The position numbers were made by a program, and so were the translations under genes. A stretch of 64,000 bases of DNA from Scatosoma sp045127595. GTDB lineage: Bacteria; Bacillota; Clostridia; Christensenellales; Borkfalkiaceae. Position 1 is the stretch's first letter, and each line of letters opens with the position of its first letter. Location: the NCBI GenBank assembly GCA_045127595.1, contig JBGVQS010000006.1, forward strand, positions 7,963 to 71,962. The letters run 5' to 3'. Below, piece by piece: positions 8,705 to 17,195 of this stretch. The notes beneath the pieces are model-generated. The model was given only the letters and a program-made list of their open reading frames with translations. It ran no database searches and was not told the origin of the DNA.

Positions 8705-8796
8705 TACACGGTGGTTTTTTAAGGGAATATTTGCGGAAAAATTTTCAAAATTCGTCAGATTTTTTTCGTTTTTATATAGCTTTATTTGAAGAAATA

Positions 8797-8805
8797 TGTT
8801 ATAAT
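8797..8805 (+). promoter_or_regulatory. Extended -10 promoter of pyrH operon
   Basis: TGTTATAAT, an extended -10 element, lies 44 bp before the pyrH ATG. No clear -35 box is visible. Confidence 0.55.
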
Positions 8806-8849
8806 GGATAAAATACGTGATTTTGCGTAAAAACAAAGGAGATAAAAGA

Positions 8850-9557
8850 ATGGAGCCGAAGTATAAAAGAGTGTTGTTAAAGCTTTCGGGAGAAGCACTT
8901 GCAGGGGATCAGCATTTTGGGTTAAACCACGAAGTCATTGCAGGCGTAGTCGATCAAATCGTAGCCATCCACAATATGGGCGTACAGGTCGGTTTGGTAA
9001 TCGGCGGCGGTAATTTCTGGCGCGGACGCCAAGGCACGAATATGGACCGCACGACCGCCGATCATATGGGTATGCTTTCGACGGTAATGAACTCCCTTGC
9101 AATGATGGACGCGATCGAACAGCGCGGCGTACCCGTACGCGTGCAGACGGCGCTCGATATGGTATCTTTGGCTGAACCTTTCATTTTAAGAAAAGCCCTG
9201 CGGCATTTTGAAATGGGTAGAATCGTCATTTTTGCCTGCGGAACGGGTAACCCCTATTGCTCTACGGATACGGCGGCGGCGCTTCGCGCCTGCGAAATCG
9301 ACGCGGATATTTTGCTCATGGCAAAGAACGTGGACGGGATTTACGACTCCGATCCCAAAACCAACCCCGAAGCGAAAAAGTACGTGGAACTCAAATACGC
9401 GGACATCATCAACCGCAATTTAAAGGTTATCGACTTTACGGCGGCGACGATGTGTATGGAAAACAACGTTCCGACGCTTGCGTTCGGCTTGAACGAAGAA
9501 AACTCGATTGTGCGCGCGGTGTGCGGCGAAGATCTCGGCACGATCATCAACGTATAA
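8850..9557 (+). CDS. pyrH: UMP kinase
   Basis: A 235-residue amino-acid-kinase-fold protein that phosphorylates UMP to UDP. Visible are VLLKLSGEALAG near the start, VIGGGNFWRGR (nucleotide binding) and ADILLMAKNVDGIYDSDP near the ATP site. The ATG at 8850 follows AAAGGAG; an upstream in-frame start lacks a site. It heads the classic Firmicutes cluster pyrH-frr-uppS-cdsA-dxr-rseP; the usual upstream rpsB-tsf are not here. Confidence 0.97.
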   Translation: MEPKYKRVLLKLSGEALAGDQHFGLNHEVIAGVVDQIVAIHNMGVQVGLVIGGGNFWRGRQGTNMDRTTADHMGMLSTVMNSLAMMDAIEQRGVPVRVQTALDMVSLAEPFILRKALRHFEMGRIVIFACGTGNPYCSTDTAAALRACEIDADILLMAKNVDGIYDSDPKTNPEAKKYVELKYADIINRNLKVIDFTAATMCMENNVPTLAFGLNEENSIVRAVCGEDLGTIINV

Positions 9558-9619
9558 AGGAAACTTTTGCGGCGCAAGCCGTTTAAAATAATCAATATAG
9601 ACCTATAAGGAGAACAGAT

Positions 9620-10192
9620 ATGATAGAAAATGAAAAGATTGAAGAAATGATGCTCGAACTGGAAGAAAAGGCGGAAAACTCGATGACGGCCTTGGAAAGA
9701 GATTACGGTGCAATCCGCACGGGCAGAGCAAACCCCCGTATTTTGGATAGACTCGAAGTAGAAGCATACGGCGGCATGAGCAAGCTGATCGAGCTTGGTA
9801 ACGTATCCGCTTTGGACGCGAAATGCTTGCAAATCAGTCTTTGGGATAAATCCCTTTTGAAAGCGGTAGAAAAGGCAATTTTGCAATCGAATATCGGCTT
9901 GACGCCCTCTAACGACGGGAACGTGATTCGTTTGGTGTTCCCCGATATGACGGAAGAACGCCGTCGTGAGCTTGTAAAACAAGCGAAGAAAATGGGCGAA
10001 GAATCGAAGGTAGCCGTTCGTAACCACCGCCGTGAAGCGATGGATGTTATCAAGAAAATGAAGACTGGTAAAGAGCTTTCCGAAGACGAAGCGGCAGGCT
10101 GCGAAGCGGACGTAGAAAAGATGATTTCGGGTTATATGTCCAAACTCGAAGAAATCATTTCCGCAAAAGAAAAGGAATTGATGTCCGTATAA
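9620..10192 (+). CDS. frr: Ribosome recycling factor
   Basis: A 190-residue protein, slightly longer than the usual ~185. It has the hallmark DYGAIRTGRANPRILDRLEVEAYG and VRNHRREAMDVIKKMK. Together with EF-G it splits the post-termination ribosome. An AAGGAG site stands 9 bp before the ATG. It lies 3 bp ahead of uppS. Confidence 0.97.
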   Translation: MIENEKIEEMMLELEEKAENSMTALERDYGAIRTGRANPRILDRLEVEAYGGMSKLIELGNVSALDAKCLQISLWDKSLLKAVEKAILQSNIGLTPSNDGNVIRLVFPDMTEERRRELVKQAKKMGEESKVAVRNHRREAMDVIKKMKTGKELSEDEAAGCEADVEKMISGYMSKLEEIISAKEKELMSV

Positions 10193-10195
10193 CGT

Positions 10196-10912
10196 ATGCG
10201 AAAGAGTAAGATTACAGCGGAAACGAAGATTCCCGAACATATAGCCATTATCATGGACGGTAACGGGCGTTGGGCGAAAAAGCGCCTGATGCCCCGTTCT
10301 TTCGGGCATAAAATGGGCATGGAGCGTATGATCGGGCTGATGGAGCGCGCGTTTGATTTGGGGGTAAAATACATCACCGTGTACGCGCTTTCTACTGAAA
10401 ACTTAAACCGCCCGAAAGAAGAACTTGACGGGCTGTTTAATCTTTTCCGCGACAACTTCAAAAAGTATATGACGCGCATTTGCGAACGCGGAGTGCGGTT
10501 ACATGCAATCGGGGATATTTCTCTATTACCCGAAGACGTGCAAAATACCCTGCGTGAATCGGAAGAAGAAACAACGAAGTACGTTGGGAAAGCGATCAAC
10601 GTAGCCGTTTGCTACGGCGCGCGCGCGGAGCTTGTCCGAGCGGCAAACTTGGCGGTGGAACGGGGGGAAAAGGTAACGGAAGAAAGCTTTTCCAAACTCC
10701 TTTACACGGGGGAACAGCCTGACCCTGAGCTTATCATAAGAACGGGAAAGGAAATCCGTCTTTCCAACTTTTTGCTTTGGCAGGCGGCGTATGCGGAGCT
10801 GTATTTTTCCGATAAAATGTTCCCTGAATTTTCGGACAAGGATTTGGAGAAAGCGATTGTTTGGTATTCGGGTAGAACCCGCCGTTTTGGAAAAACGGAT
10901 GAACAGTTATAA
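10196..10912 (+). CDS. uppS: Isoprenyl transferase (undecaprenyl diphosphate synthase)
   Basis: A 238-residue cis-prenyltransferase. It has the catalytic HIAIIMDGNGRWAKKR, the substrate motif YALSTENLNRP and the C-terminal IIRTGKEIRLSNFLLWQAAYAE. The family usually has RTSGE.RLSNFLLWQ, so the Ser-to-Lys and related change here (RTGKEIRLSN) is a mild departure. It makes the C55 lipid carrier for wall synthesis, linking it to the PopT-like transporter upstream. It starts 3 bp after frr. Confidence 0.95.
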   Translation: MRKSKITAETKIPEHIAIIMDGNGRWAKKRLMPRSFGHKMGMERMIGLMERAFDLGVKYITVYALSTENLNRPKEELDGLFNLFRDNFKKYMTRICERGVRLHAIGDISLLPEDVQNTLRESEEETTKYVGKAINVAVCYGARAELVRAANLAVERGEKVTEESFSKLLYTGEQPDPELIIRTGKEIRLSNFLLWQAAYAELYFSDKMFPEFSDKDLEKAIVWYSGRTRRFGKTDEQL

Positions 10913-10942
10913 AGGATAAGAAGAACAAGTAAGGAAACGATT

Positions 10943-11830
10943 ATGAAAATTCGATTGATCTCGGGGACGTGTTACGTTCTCTTGTTGGCGGCGTTTTTTT
11001 GTTTAAAGGTATTCGTGCACGATTTTCTGTTCGACGCGCTCATTTATGCGTTTGCGATTATCGGTACGGTGGAAATGCTGCGTGCTATGAAAGAAAAAAC
11101 GACGAAAGCGCAACGCGGAATCGTGTTTGCGTATGCGTTGATTGCCGTTCCCGTTGTGGCGGTGTTGGAATATTACCGCGCGATAGGGGTTACGATGCTT
11201 TGCTGGCTGACGGTGCTTTTGGCGGTCGCGCTTTTGAGCTTGCTTGTACTCGATCATGAACAGACGAGCTTGGAAAATTTGGGCTGTGCTTTGCTTTCAG
11301 CGATTTATCCCACGGTATTTTTGTGTATACTCGTGCTTTGTAACCATTCGGCTGGATCGATCGAGCTTGCCAAATATGAAATGGATTCCAAATTGATGAT
11401 CCTGTTTATTTTCGTTATTTCCCCTTGCGCCGATTCGATCGCGTACGTTTTCGGGAAATATATGCGCGGAAAATTCCCCAAAAAATTAGCTCCTTCGATC
11501 AGCCCCAACAAAACGGTGATCGGCGGTATCGGCGGTTTGGTGGGCGGAATGCTCGGCGCGGCGATTTTGTACTTTATCTATAACGGCACGGTGGGAACGT
11601 TCGATCATATCGTTTTCTGGTTGCCGATGTATATGCTGGTCGGGTTGGTGATTTCCGTCGTAACGGCGTTTGGCGATTTGGTGGAAAGCTGTATCAAACG
11701 CAAAGTCGGTTTGAAAGATATGGGCAAGATTATGCCTGGCCACGGCGGCGTACTCGATCGCTTGGACGGAACGTTTTTTGCAACCTTTATCGTTTACGTG
11801 ATTTTTACCGCAATCCACATTTTGGCGTAA
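10943..11830 (+). CDS. cdsA: Phosphatidate cytidylyltransferase
   Basis: A 295-residue membrane protein with seven or eight membrane segments. The C-terminal signature GDLVESCIKRKVGLKDMGK, then HGGVLDRLDG, is diagnostic of CdsA. The enzyme makes CDP-diacylglycerol from phosphatidic acid and CTP at the inner face of the membrane. It is in the expected place between uppS and dxr. Confidence 0.95.
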   Translation: MKIRLISGTCYVLLLAAFFCLKVFVHDFLFDALIYAFAIIGTVEMLRAMKEKTTKAQRGIVFAYALIAVPVVAVLEYYRAIGVTMLCWLTVLLAVALLSLLVLDHEQTSLENLGCALLSAIYPTVFLCILVLCNHSAGSIELAKYEMDSKLMILFIFVISPCADSIAYVFGKYMRGKFPKKLAPSISPNKTVIGGIGGLVGGMLGAAILYFIYNGTVGTFDHIVFWLPMYMLVGLVISVVTAFGDLVESCIKRKVGLKDMGKIMPGHGGVLDRLDGTFFATFIVYVIFTAIHILA

Positions 11831-11885
11831 AACCGCATAACTTCTTGCGGTAAAGAATAAACTGTTTATAAACGGGGAATCTTTT

Positions 11886-13031
11886 ATGAAAACGATTTCG
11901 TTAATCGGTTCGACGGGCTCGATCGGCAGGCAGGTTTGCTCGGTCGTGCGCCGTTACCCCGAAAAATTTAAAATTAAAAGTATGGTCGCGAACCGTTCCA
12001 CGGACGAGTTTTTGCGCCAGCTTCAAGAATTTAAGCCCGATTTCGCTGCGCTTGCCGACGCGGAAGCGGGCAAAAAAATTGCGTCTCAAATCCCCGACGG
12101 CGTGCGGTTTGTCTACGGCGAAGAAGGGATTGAAGAAGCGATTGCCTACGGCGACGTTGCCTTTATTGCCGCAACGGGGTTCGCTGGGCTGAAATATTCC
12201 TTAAAAGCCATTGAATTGCACAAGCCTATCGCGCTTGCGAATAAGGAAACGCTCGTTTGCGGCGGAGAGCTGGTTATGCGCAAAGCCAAGGGGACGGGGG
12301 TTGATTTAATGCCCGTAGACAGCGAACATTCCGCGCTTTGGCAGGCGTTGAATTTCCGTTTAAACGCTCCGTTTAAGCGGTTGATTATTACGGCGAGCGG
12401 CGGACCGTTTTACGGAAAAACGAAAGACGAGCTTGCGTCGGTTACCCCTGCGAGCGCACTGAAACACCCTACGTGGCAGATGGGTGCAAAAATTACGATC
12501 GACAGCGCAACGCTGCTCAATAAAGGCTTTGAAGTGATCGAAGCAAAATGGCTGTACGATTGCCCGCTTGATAAAATTGATACGGTGGTACAGCCTGAAA
12601 GCATCATACATTCCATGGTCGAATTTGACGACGGGGGGATTTTGGCGCAAATGAGCTATCCCACGATGGAGCTGCCCATTCAGTTGGCGCTCACGTATCC
12701 CGATCGGTTTGATTGCGATTTAAAACCGCTCGATTTCGTCGCGCTTGGGAACATTCGGTTTTTACCCTTGGAAAGAAAGGCGTTCCCCTGTTATGATTTG
12801 GCGTTGCGTGCGGCGGAGCTTGGCGACAATTACCCCTGCGCATTAAACGGCGGCGGCGAAGTAGCGGTGCAGGCGTTTTTAAGGGGAGAGTTATCCTTTA
12901 ACGGCATAGCGGAAACGATTGAACGGGTGTTGGAACAAAATCAGCGAATTGCACCCGATTCTTATGCGGCTTTGTTGGAAACGGATATGCGTGCGCGCGC
13001 GCTTGCAAGAGAATATGTAAAGAGTAGATAA
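11886..13031 (+). CDS. dxr: 1-deoxy-D-xylulose 5-phosphate reductoisomerase
   Basis: A 381-residue enzyme of the MEP isoprenoid pathway. It has the NADPH site ISLIGSTGSIGRQ at the N-terminus, LANKETLVCGG, the metal-binding MPVDSEHSALWQ, and GGPFYGKTKDEL. It supplies precursors to uppS in the same operon. Confidence 0.97.
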   Translation: MKTISLIGSTGSIGRQVCSVVRRYPEKFKIKSMVANRSTDEFLRQLQEFKPDFAALADAEAGKKIASQIPDGVRFVYGEEGIEEAIAYGDVAFIAATGFAGLKYSLKAIELHKPIALANKETLVCGGELVMRKAKGTGVDLMPVDSEHSALWQALNFRLNAPFKRLIITASGGPFYGKTKDELASVTPASALKHPTWQMGAKITIDSATLLNKGFEVIEAKWLYDCPLDKIDTVVQPESIIHSMVEFDDGGILAQMSYPTMELPIQLALTYPDRFDCDLKPLDFVALGNIRFLPLERKAFPCYDLALRAAELGDNYPCALNGGGEVAVQAFLRGELSFNGIAETIERVLEQNQRIAPDSYAALLETDMRARALAREYVKSR

Positions 13032-13043
13032 AGGGAGTAAACT

Positions 13044-14339
13044 TTGAGAATGGCAAATTTATTAGCGGCGAGCGGTTTTGGCGGGATTGTTTTGGCGATC
13101 GTCATTCTGCTTGCAATGGTAACGATACACGAATTCGGGCATTACGTTGCAGGAAAAATCCTCGGATTCAAAATAAATGAGTTTTCCGTTGGGTTTGGTC
13201 CTGCGCTCTTTAAAAGACGGAGCAAAAAAACGGGGGAGACGTTTGCGCTTCGGTTGATTCCGCTCGGCGGCTACTGTGCTTTTGACGGAGAAGATTACGA
13301 CGAAGAAGACGAAAAAAACACCCCCGAGCAAAAGGAAGAAACAGAAGAACCGTTTGCGGAAATGCAAGAAAACTACGGGGGCAGGTACGAGTTGAACTCG
13401 TCCGAAGAACAAAAAGAGGAAAAGGACGAGGACGAATATCCCGAACCGAAGGGGGAACGTTTCAACGACCAAGCGCCGTGGAAAAGAATCATTGTTTTGC
13501 TTGCGGGCGCGTTTATGAATTATATCCTTGCGCTCTTTCTCATTATCACGATGTTTGCAGGCTCGGGCAGACCTGTGTACAGCGTTGTCAAAGGGGAAAT
13601 CCCCGAAGGCTCGACAAGCCAAATTGCGCAGGAAACCTATGACACGGGGTTAAAAACGGGGGATATTTTATTAGAAATCAACGGCAAGGATTTGTACTTG
13701 ATTACCGATTATACGGACATTTTAGACGGTAAAAAACAAGGGGACGTCGTAAAGGTGCGCGTGATCCGCGACGGTAAAAAGCAAACGATTAGCATTCCTT
13801 TATGGGAAGATGCGAACCCGAAAAGCATGAACGATACGAATCCGATCTTCTTCTGTTTAGGGATTGCCGCCCGTGAAAAGACGGTAAACGAGCAAGGAGA
13901 AGAAACGTGGGAGCTGGTACGCGGCGGCGCGCTCGCTCCGACGAGCGTGAAAGAAGGCTTTTTTGAAACAATCGGGCATTCGTTCGGGTACTCGTTCAAA
14001 ATCGGCGGAACGATTCTTCGTTCGCTTGGAGAGCTGTTGACGGGGAAACTCGGCATTAAAACGATGGGCGGACCTGTTACTACCATCAAAGTAACGTCGG
14101 AAGTCGCGGCGAGCGGTTGGGTAAACTTCTTGAATATCGCGGCGTTTATCGGGGTGAATTTGGCGGTGTTCAACCTTTTGCCGATCCCTGCGCTCGACGG
14201 CTGTAAAGTGATTTTCTGTCTAATCGAATGGATTCGCAAAAAACCCGTCAACCGTAAGGTGGAGAGTATTATTCATCTCGTGGGGATACTTTTCCTGTTC
14301 GGGTTTGCGATTTTGGTGGATTTCTTACAATTCTTCTAA
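13044..14339 (+). CDS. rseP: RIP metalloprotease RseP (site-2 protease)
   Basis: A 431-residue intramembrane zinc protease. It has the catalytic TIHEFGHYVAG in the first membrane segment, a PDZ domain (LKTGDILLEINGKDL) and the third zinc ligand motif NLLPIPALDGCKV. The start is TTG at 13044, six bases after GGGAG; an ATG two codons later is possible but poorly spaced. About residues 82-145 are an acidic low-complexity insertion not needed by the family. This insertion contains an in-frame copy of the dispersed GGGGCAGGTACGAGTTGAAC motif (13377-13400, read as GGRYELNS). Confidence 0.93.
   Translation: MRMANLLAASGFGGIVLAIVILLAMVTIHEFGHYVAGKILGFKINEFSVGFGPALFKRRSKKTGETFALRLIPLGGYCAFDGEDYDEEDEKNTPEQKEETEEPFAEMQENYGGRYELNSSEEQKEEKDEDEYPEPKGERFNDQAPWKRIIVLLAGAFMNYILALFLIITMFAGSGRPVYSVVKGEIPEGSTSQIAQETYDTGLKTGDILLEINGKDLYLITDYTDILDGKKQGDVVKVRVIRDGKKQTISIPLWEDANPKSMNDTNPIFFCLGIAAREKTVNEQGEETWELVRGGALAPTSVKEGFFETIGHSFGYSFKIGGTILRSLGELLTGKLGIKTMGGPVTTIKVTSEVAASGWVNFLNIAAFIGVNLAVFNLLPIPALDGCKVIFCLIEWIRKKPVNRKVESIIHLVGILFLFGFAILVDFLQFF
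13377..13403 (+). repeat. Dispersed short motif inside rseP
   Basis: GGGGGCAGGTACGAGTTGAA followed by CTCGTCC. The centre is a perfect palindrome, ACGAGTT-G-AACTCGT. It lies within the low-complexity linker of RseP, whereas most other copies are intergenic. Confidence 0.6.
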
Positions 14340-14360
14340 AAAAAGATAAAAAAATTGCGA

Positions 14361-14406
14361 GTGTCAAGTAAAAATGCTTGACACTTGTTTTTTTAACGTG
14401 TATAAT
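14361..14406 (+). promoter_or_regulatory. Overlapping terminator and sigma-A promoter (rseP end / ylxM start)
   Basis: GTGTCAAG (14361-14368) and CTTGACAC (14377-14384) form a perfect hairpin followed by a T-run, ending the dxr-rseP operon. The right arm also supplies TTGACA (14378-14383), the T-run lies in the 17-bp spacer, and TATAAT (14401-14406) follows. One sequence therefore serves both ends. Confidence 0.8.
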
Positions 14407-14440
14407 AGGCAAGGAAACGAGTGGAATGGGGGAGAAAAAT

Positions 14441-14815
14441 ATGAAAGACGATCCGTATTTTTTAAGACTGCTCGACTTGTATTCCCCGCTGTTAACGGAA
14501 ACGCAGCGAGAAATTGCGCGGCTGTATTTTGATTACGATTTATCCTTAGGGGAAATCGCGGAGCAAAAAGGGGTTTCTCGTCAAAGCGTATCCGACTGTT
14601 TGCAAAAGTGCAGAAAGCAGTTGCAGGCGTACGAAACAAAGTTGGGTTTTTCCAAGGAATTAGAAGGGGTTGTAGCGACTTTTACGGCGTATAAGACGAG
14701 GGTAGAAAACCGCTTAAACCGTGCAAAAGACGAAACGCCCTCTCGGCGCGCGGAAATCGAGGCTTTTGAAAAAGAGTTATCCGCGCTGTTACCGCAGACG
14801 GCAGGTGAAGAATAA
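14441..14815 (+). CDS. ylxM: YlxM-like helix-turn-helix protein
   Basis: A 124-residue protein. The sigma-factor-like HTH LSLGEIAEQKGVSRQSVSDCLQKC (about residues 34-57) is typical of YlxM/p13, which sits beside ffh and modulates SRP function. The ATG at 14441 follows GGGGGAG by six bases; upstream in-frame starts overlap the promoter. It is 19 bp from ffh. Confidence 0.9.
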   Translation: MKDDPYFLRLLDLYSPLLTETQREIARLYFDYDLSLGEIAEQKGVSRQSVSDCLQKCRKQLQAYETKLGFSKELEGVVATFTAYKTRVENRLNRAKDETPSRRAEIEAFEKELSALLPQTAGEE

Positions 14816-14834
14816 AAACCCGTAGGAGTAAACG

Positions 14835-16154
14835 ATGGCATTATTCGGATCTTTATCGGAAAGATTAAATCATATATTTTCAAAATTGACCAAACGCGGC
14901 AAGCTGACGGAGCTTGAAATCCGCACGGCGATGCGCGAAGTGCGCGTGGCGCTTTTGGAAGCGGACGTAAACTTGAAGGTGGCGAAGCAATTCATTGCCG
15001 ACGTTTCTGAAAAGGCGGTCGGGCAGGAAATTCTTTCTTCCTTGAACCCCGCACAGCAGGTAATCAAAATCGTCAATGAAGAGCTGATTGAGCTGATGGG
15101 CTCGAAGAACGCGAAAATCGAAGTTTCGCCCAAGCTCCCTACCGTGATTATGATGTGCGGTTTGCAGGGCGCAGGGAAAACGACGCTTTGCGGAAAGCTC
15201 GCGTTGCTGTTGAAAAAGCAGGGCAAAAAACCGCTTTTGGTGGCGGGGGATATTTACCGTCCCGCGGCGATTACGCAGTTGCAGGTCGTTGGGAAAAACG
15301 CGCAGGTCGAAGTATTTGAAAAGGGCACGCAAAGCCCTGTAAAGACGGCGAAGCAAGCGATTGAATACGCGCGTTCCATGAATTATGACACCGTAATTTT
15401 GGATACGGCGGGGCGTTTACAAATCGACGAAACGTTGATGCAGGAGCTTGAAAACGTTAAAAAGGAAGTGGAAGTAACGGAAACGCTGCTCGTAGTAGAC
15501 TCCATGACGGGGCAAGAAGCGGTAAACGTTGCGGAAACTTTTAACGCGAGATTAGACGTAACGGGGGTAATTTTAACCAAGCTTGACGGGGATACGCGCG
15601 GTGGCGCATGTCTTTCGATTAAAGCGGTTACAGGCAAGCCGATCAAGTTTATCGGTGTAGGAGAAAAGCTTACCGATTTAGAGCCTTTCCACCCCGACAG
15701 AATGGCGTCGAGAATCTTAGGTATGGGCGACGTGCTGTCCTTGATTGAAAAGGCGCAGCAAGCGATCACTGAAGAAGACGCGAAAAAAATGCAGCAAAAA
15801 ATGCTTGCGAATACCTTTACGCTCAACGATTATTTGGAACAATTTTCCATGATGAAGAAGATGGGCGGCGCGCAAGCGATGCTTTCGATGATGCCGGGTG
15901 CAGGAAAACTCAAAGTCAATGAAAACGACATAGACGAAAAGAAAATCGAGCGTACGAAAGCGATTATTCTTTCCATGACCATGCAAGAACGCAACAATCC
16001 TTCCATTATTGACAGCAAAAGAAAACGCCGCATAGCGGCTGGTTCAGGCACGACCGTGCAAGATGTCAATCAACTTTTAAAACAGTACGATCAAACGAAA
16101 ATGCTGATGAAGCAGTTCAAGGGGGGGAAGGGGAGATTTAAACTTCCTTTCTAA
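14835..16154 (+). CDS. ffh: Signal recognition particle protein Ffh
   Basis: A 439-residue SRP54 GTPase. It has an N domain, a G domain with GLQGAGKTTLCGKLA, DTAGRLQIDE and TKLDGDTRGGA, and a Met-rich M domain (MQQKM, FSMMKKMGGAQAMLSMMPG, MLMKQFKGG) that binds SRP RNA and signal peptides. It targets nascent membrane and exported proteins to FtsY. Confidence 0.98.
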   Translation: MALFGSLSERLNHIFSKLTKRGKLTELEIRTAMREVRVALLEADVNLKVAKQFIADVSEKAVGQEILSSLNPAQQVIKIVNEELIELMGSKNAKIEVSPKLPTVIMMCGLQGAGKTTLCGKLALLLKKQGKKPLLVAGDIYRPAAITQLQVVGKNAQVEVFEKGTQSPVKTAKQAIEYARSMNYDTVILDTAGRLQIDETLMQELENVKKEVEVTETLLVVDSMTGQEAVNVAETFNARLDVTGVILTKLDGDTRGGACLSIKAVTGKPIKFIGVGEKLTDLEPFHPDRMASRILGMGDVLSLIEKAQQAITEEDAKKMQQKMLANTFTLNDYLEQFSMMKKMGGAQAMLSMMPGAGKLKVNENDIDEKKIERTKAIILSMTMQERNNPSIIDSKRKRRIAAGSGTTVQDVNQLLKQYDQTKMLMKQFKGGKGRFKLPF

Positions 16155-16155
16155 A

Positions 16156-16279
16156 AAATGGCGTATATACTTCGCATTTCTTCGTCAGGCTTGCGTTTTG
16201 TCTTGCTCGTGTACACCACAGTACACTCCCATCGGCAAAGCCGCGCCTTTCTTGAACTGCTCGTATCTACACCATTTTT
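16156..16279. repeat. Composite intergenic repeat, region 2 unit 1
   Basis: The unit is bounded by 17-bp inverted ends AAAAATGGCGTATATAC (from 16156) and GTATCTACACCATTTTT (to 16279), with two mismatches. The core from about 16188 to 16260 matches region 1 unit 2 nearly base for base. It includes a hairpin GTGTAC-ACCACA-GTACAC in place of TGTAC-AGGC-GTACA. Confidence 0.75.
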
Positions 16280-16335
16280 GGCTCGGGTAGAACTTAGCTG
16301 TTAACGAGCGATTAAGAAAGATAGAAAAACATGAT

Positions 16336-16350
16336 GCAACGGAACGTTGC
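16336..16350. repeat. Hairpin repeat GCAACG-GAA-CGTTGC, copy 2
   Basis: Same loop and context (ACATGAT before it) as the copies at 5804 and 16470. The closing pair is changed on both sides (C-G to G-C), so the pairing is kept. Confidence 0.75.
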
Positions 16351-16352
16351 CT

Positions 16353-16438
16353 CGTATCTACACCATTTTACAACCGGCGTATATACTTCGCATTTCAGCG
16401 TTGCGTTTCCGTGCCCCTTGGTTACGTAGGGCAATTAG
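16353..16438. repeat. Composite intergenic repeat, region 2 unit 2
   Basis: CGTATCTACACCATTTT (16353-16369) followed by GGCGTATATACTTCGCATTTC (from 16376), the two end sequences of unit 1 in reverse order. The core TCCGTGCCCCTTGGTTACGT of region 1 unit 1 then follows. Confidence 0.65.
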
Positions 16439-16469
16439 CAAGCAAACAAGAAAGATCAAAAAACATGAT

Positions 16470-16484
16470 CCAACGGAACGTTGG
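16470..16484. repeat. Hairpin repeat CCAACG-GAA-CGTTGG, copy 3
   Basis: Identical to copy 1 at 5804-5818, preceded by AAACATGAT. Confidence 0.75.
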
Positions 16485-16563
16485 GGAAATAAAGAACAAA
16501 TTGGTGAAAACCGTTTGAAATAAAAAAGAAAAAATATTTTAAGATACTTTGGAGGTATTTATT

Positions 16564-16854
16564 ATGGTAAAAATGAGACTTTTCAGAATGGGCGACAAGA
16601 AGAACCCTATCTACCGTGTAGTAGTTGTTGACAGCAGAAAAGCTGCAACGGGCGAATACATTGATTGCGTTGGTCATTACAGACCTACCTGCGATCCCGT
16701 AGAACTTGACATGGACGTAGAAAAGGCAAAAGATTGGCTTGCAAAGGGCGTTCAACCCACCGAAACTGTTAAGAGCCTTTTGATCAAAACGGGCGCTATG
16801 GAAAAGAGCGCGAAGCTCAGCGCGTCCAAAACCAAGACCAAGAAATCCAAATAA
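16564..16854 (+). CDS. rpsP: Ribosomal protein bS16
   Basis: A 96-residue small-subunit protein. The signature MVKMRLFRMGDKKNPIYRVV and the C-terminal Lys-rich tail are typical. ATG 16564 follows GGAGG; an upstream in-frame start carries no site. It lies between the repeat-rich gap and khpA as in other Firmicutes. Confidence 0.97.
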   Translation: MVKMRLFRMGDKKNPIYRVVVVDSRKAATGEYIDCVGHYRPTCDPVELDMDVEKAKDWLAKGVQPTETVKSLLIKTGAMEKSAKLSASKTKTKKSK

Positions 16855-16908
16855 TCTTTCTTGACGCGGTAAACAAGCCGTCAAAAAAGAAAAACGGGAG
16901 TATTGATT

Positions 16909-17172
16909 ATGTTGGATTTGATTAAATACATTGTTGGACAGTTTGCGGAAGATAAAGAAAACGTCGAATACGTTGTTGAGGAAAAAGACCGCGTTATCGA
17001 AGTTTGCGTGATTCTTTCGCCGTCCGATATGGGTAAGGTTATTGGAAAACAGGGTAAAATTGCAAAGGCGATGCGTACCATCGTCCGCGCGGCTACGCCT
17101 GCAAGCAGTAAACGCTACGTAATCGAAATCCGCGAACGCGGCGGCGATACGGTAGACGTTGACGCGGAATAA
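16909..17172 (+). CDS. khpA: KH-domain RNA-binding protein KhpA
   Basis: An 87-residue protein, a single KH domain with the GxxG loop in GKVIGKQGKIAKAMRTIV. KhpA pairs with KhpB (Jag) and binds many RNAs affecting cell elongation. ATG 16909 follows GGGAG. A terminator follows directly. Confidence 0.93.
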   Translation: MLDLIKYIVGQFAEDKENVEYVVEEKDRVIEVCVILSPSDMGKVIGKQGKIAKAMRTIVRAATPASSKRYVIEIRERGGDTVDVDAE

Positions 17173-17195
17173 TCCGCGCTTGTTTGAAAACAATC

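Noticed and set aside
9341..10309. A 322-codon open frame opposite pyrH and frr
   Set aside because: It lies wholly antisense to two well-conserved genes, with no start site or recognisable protein; it is an effect of codon bias.
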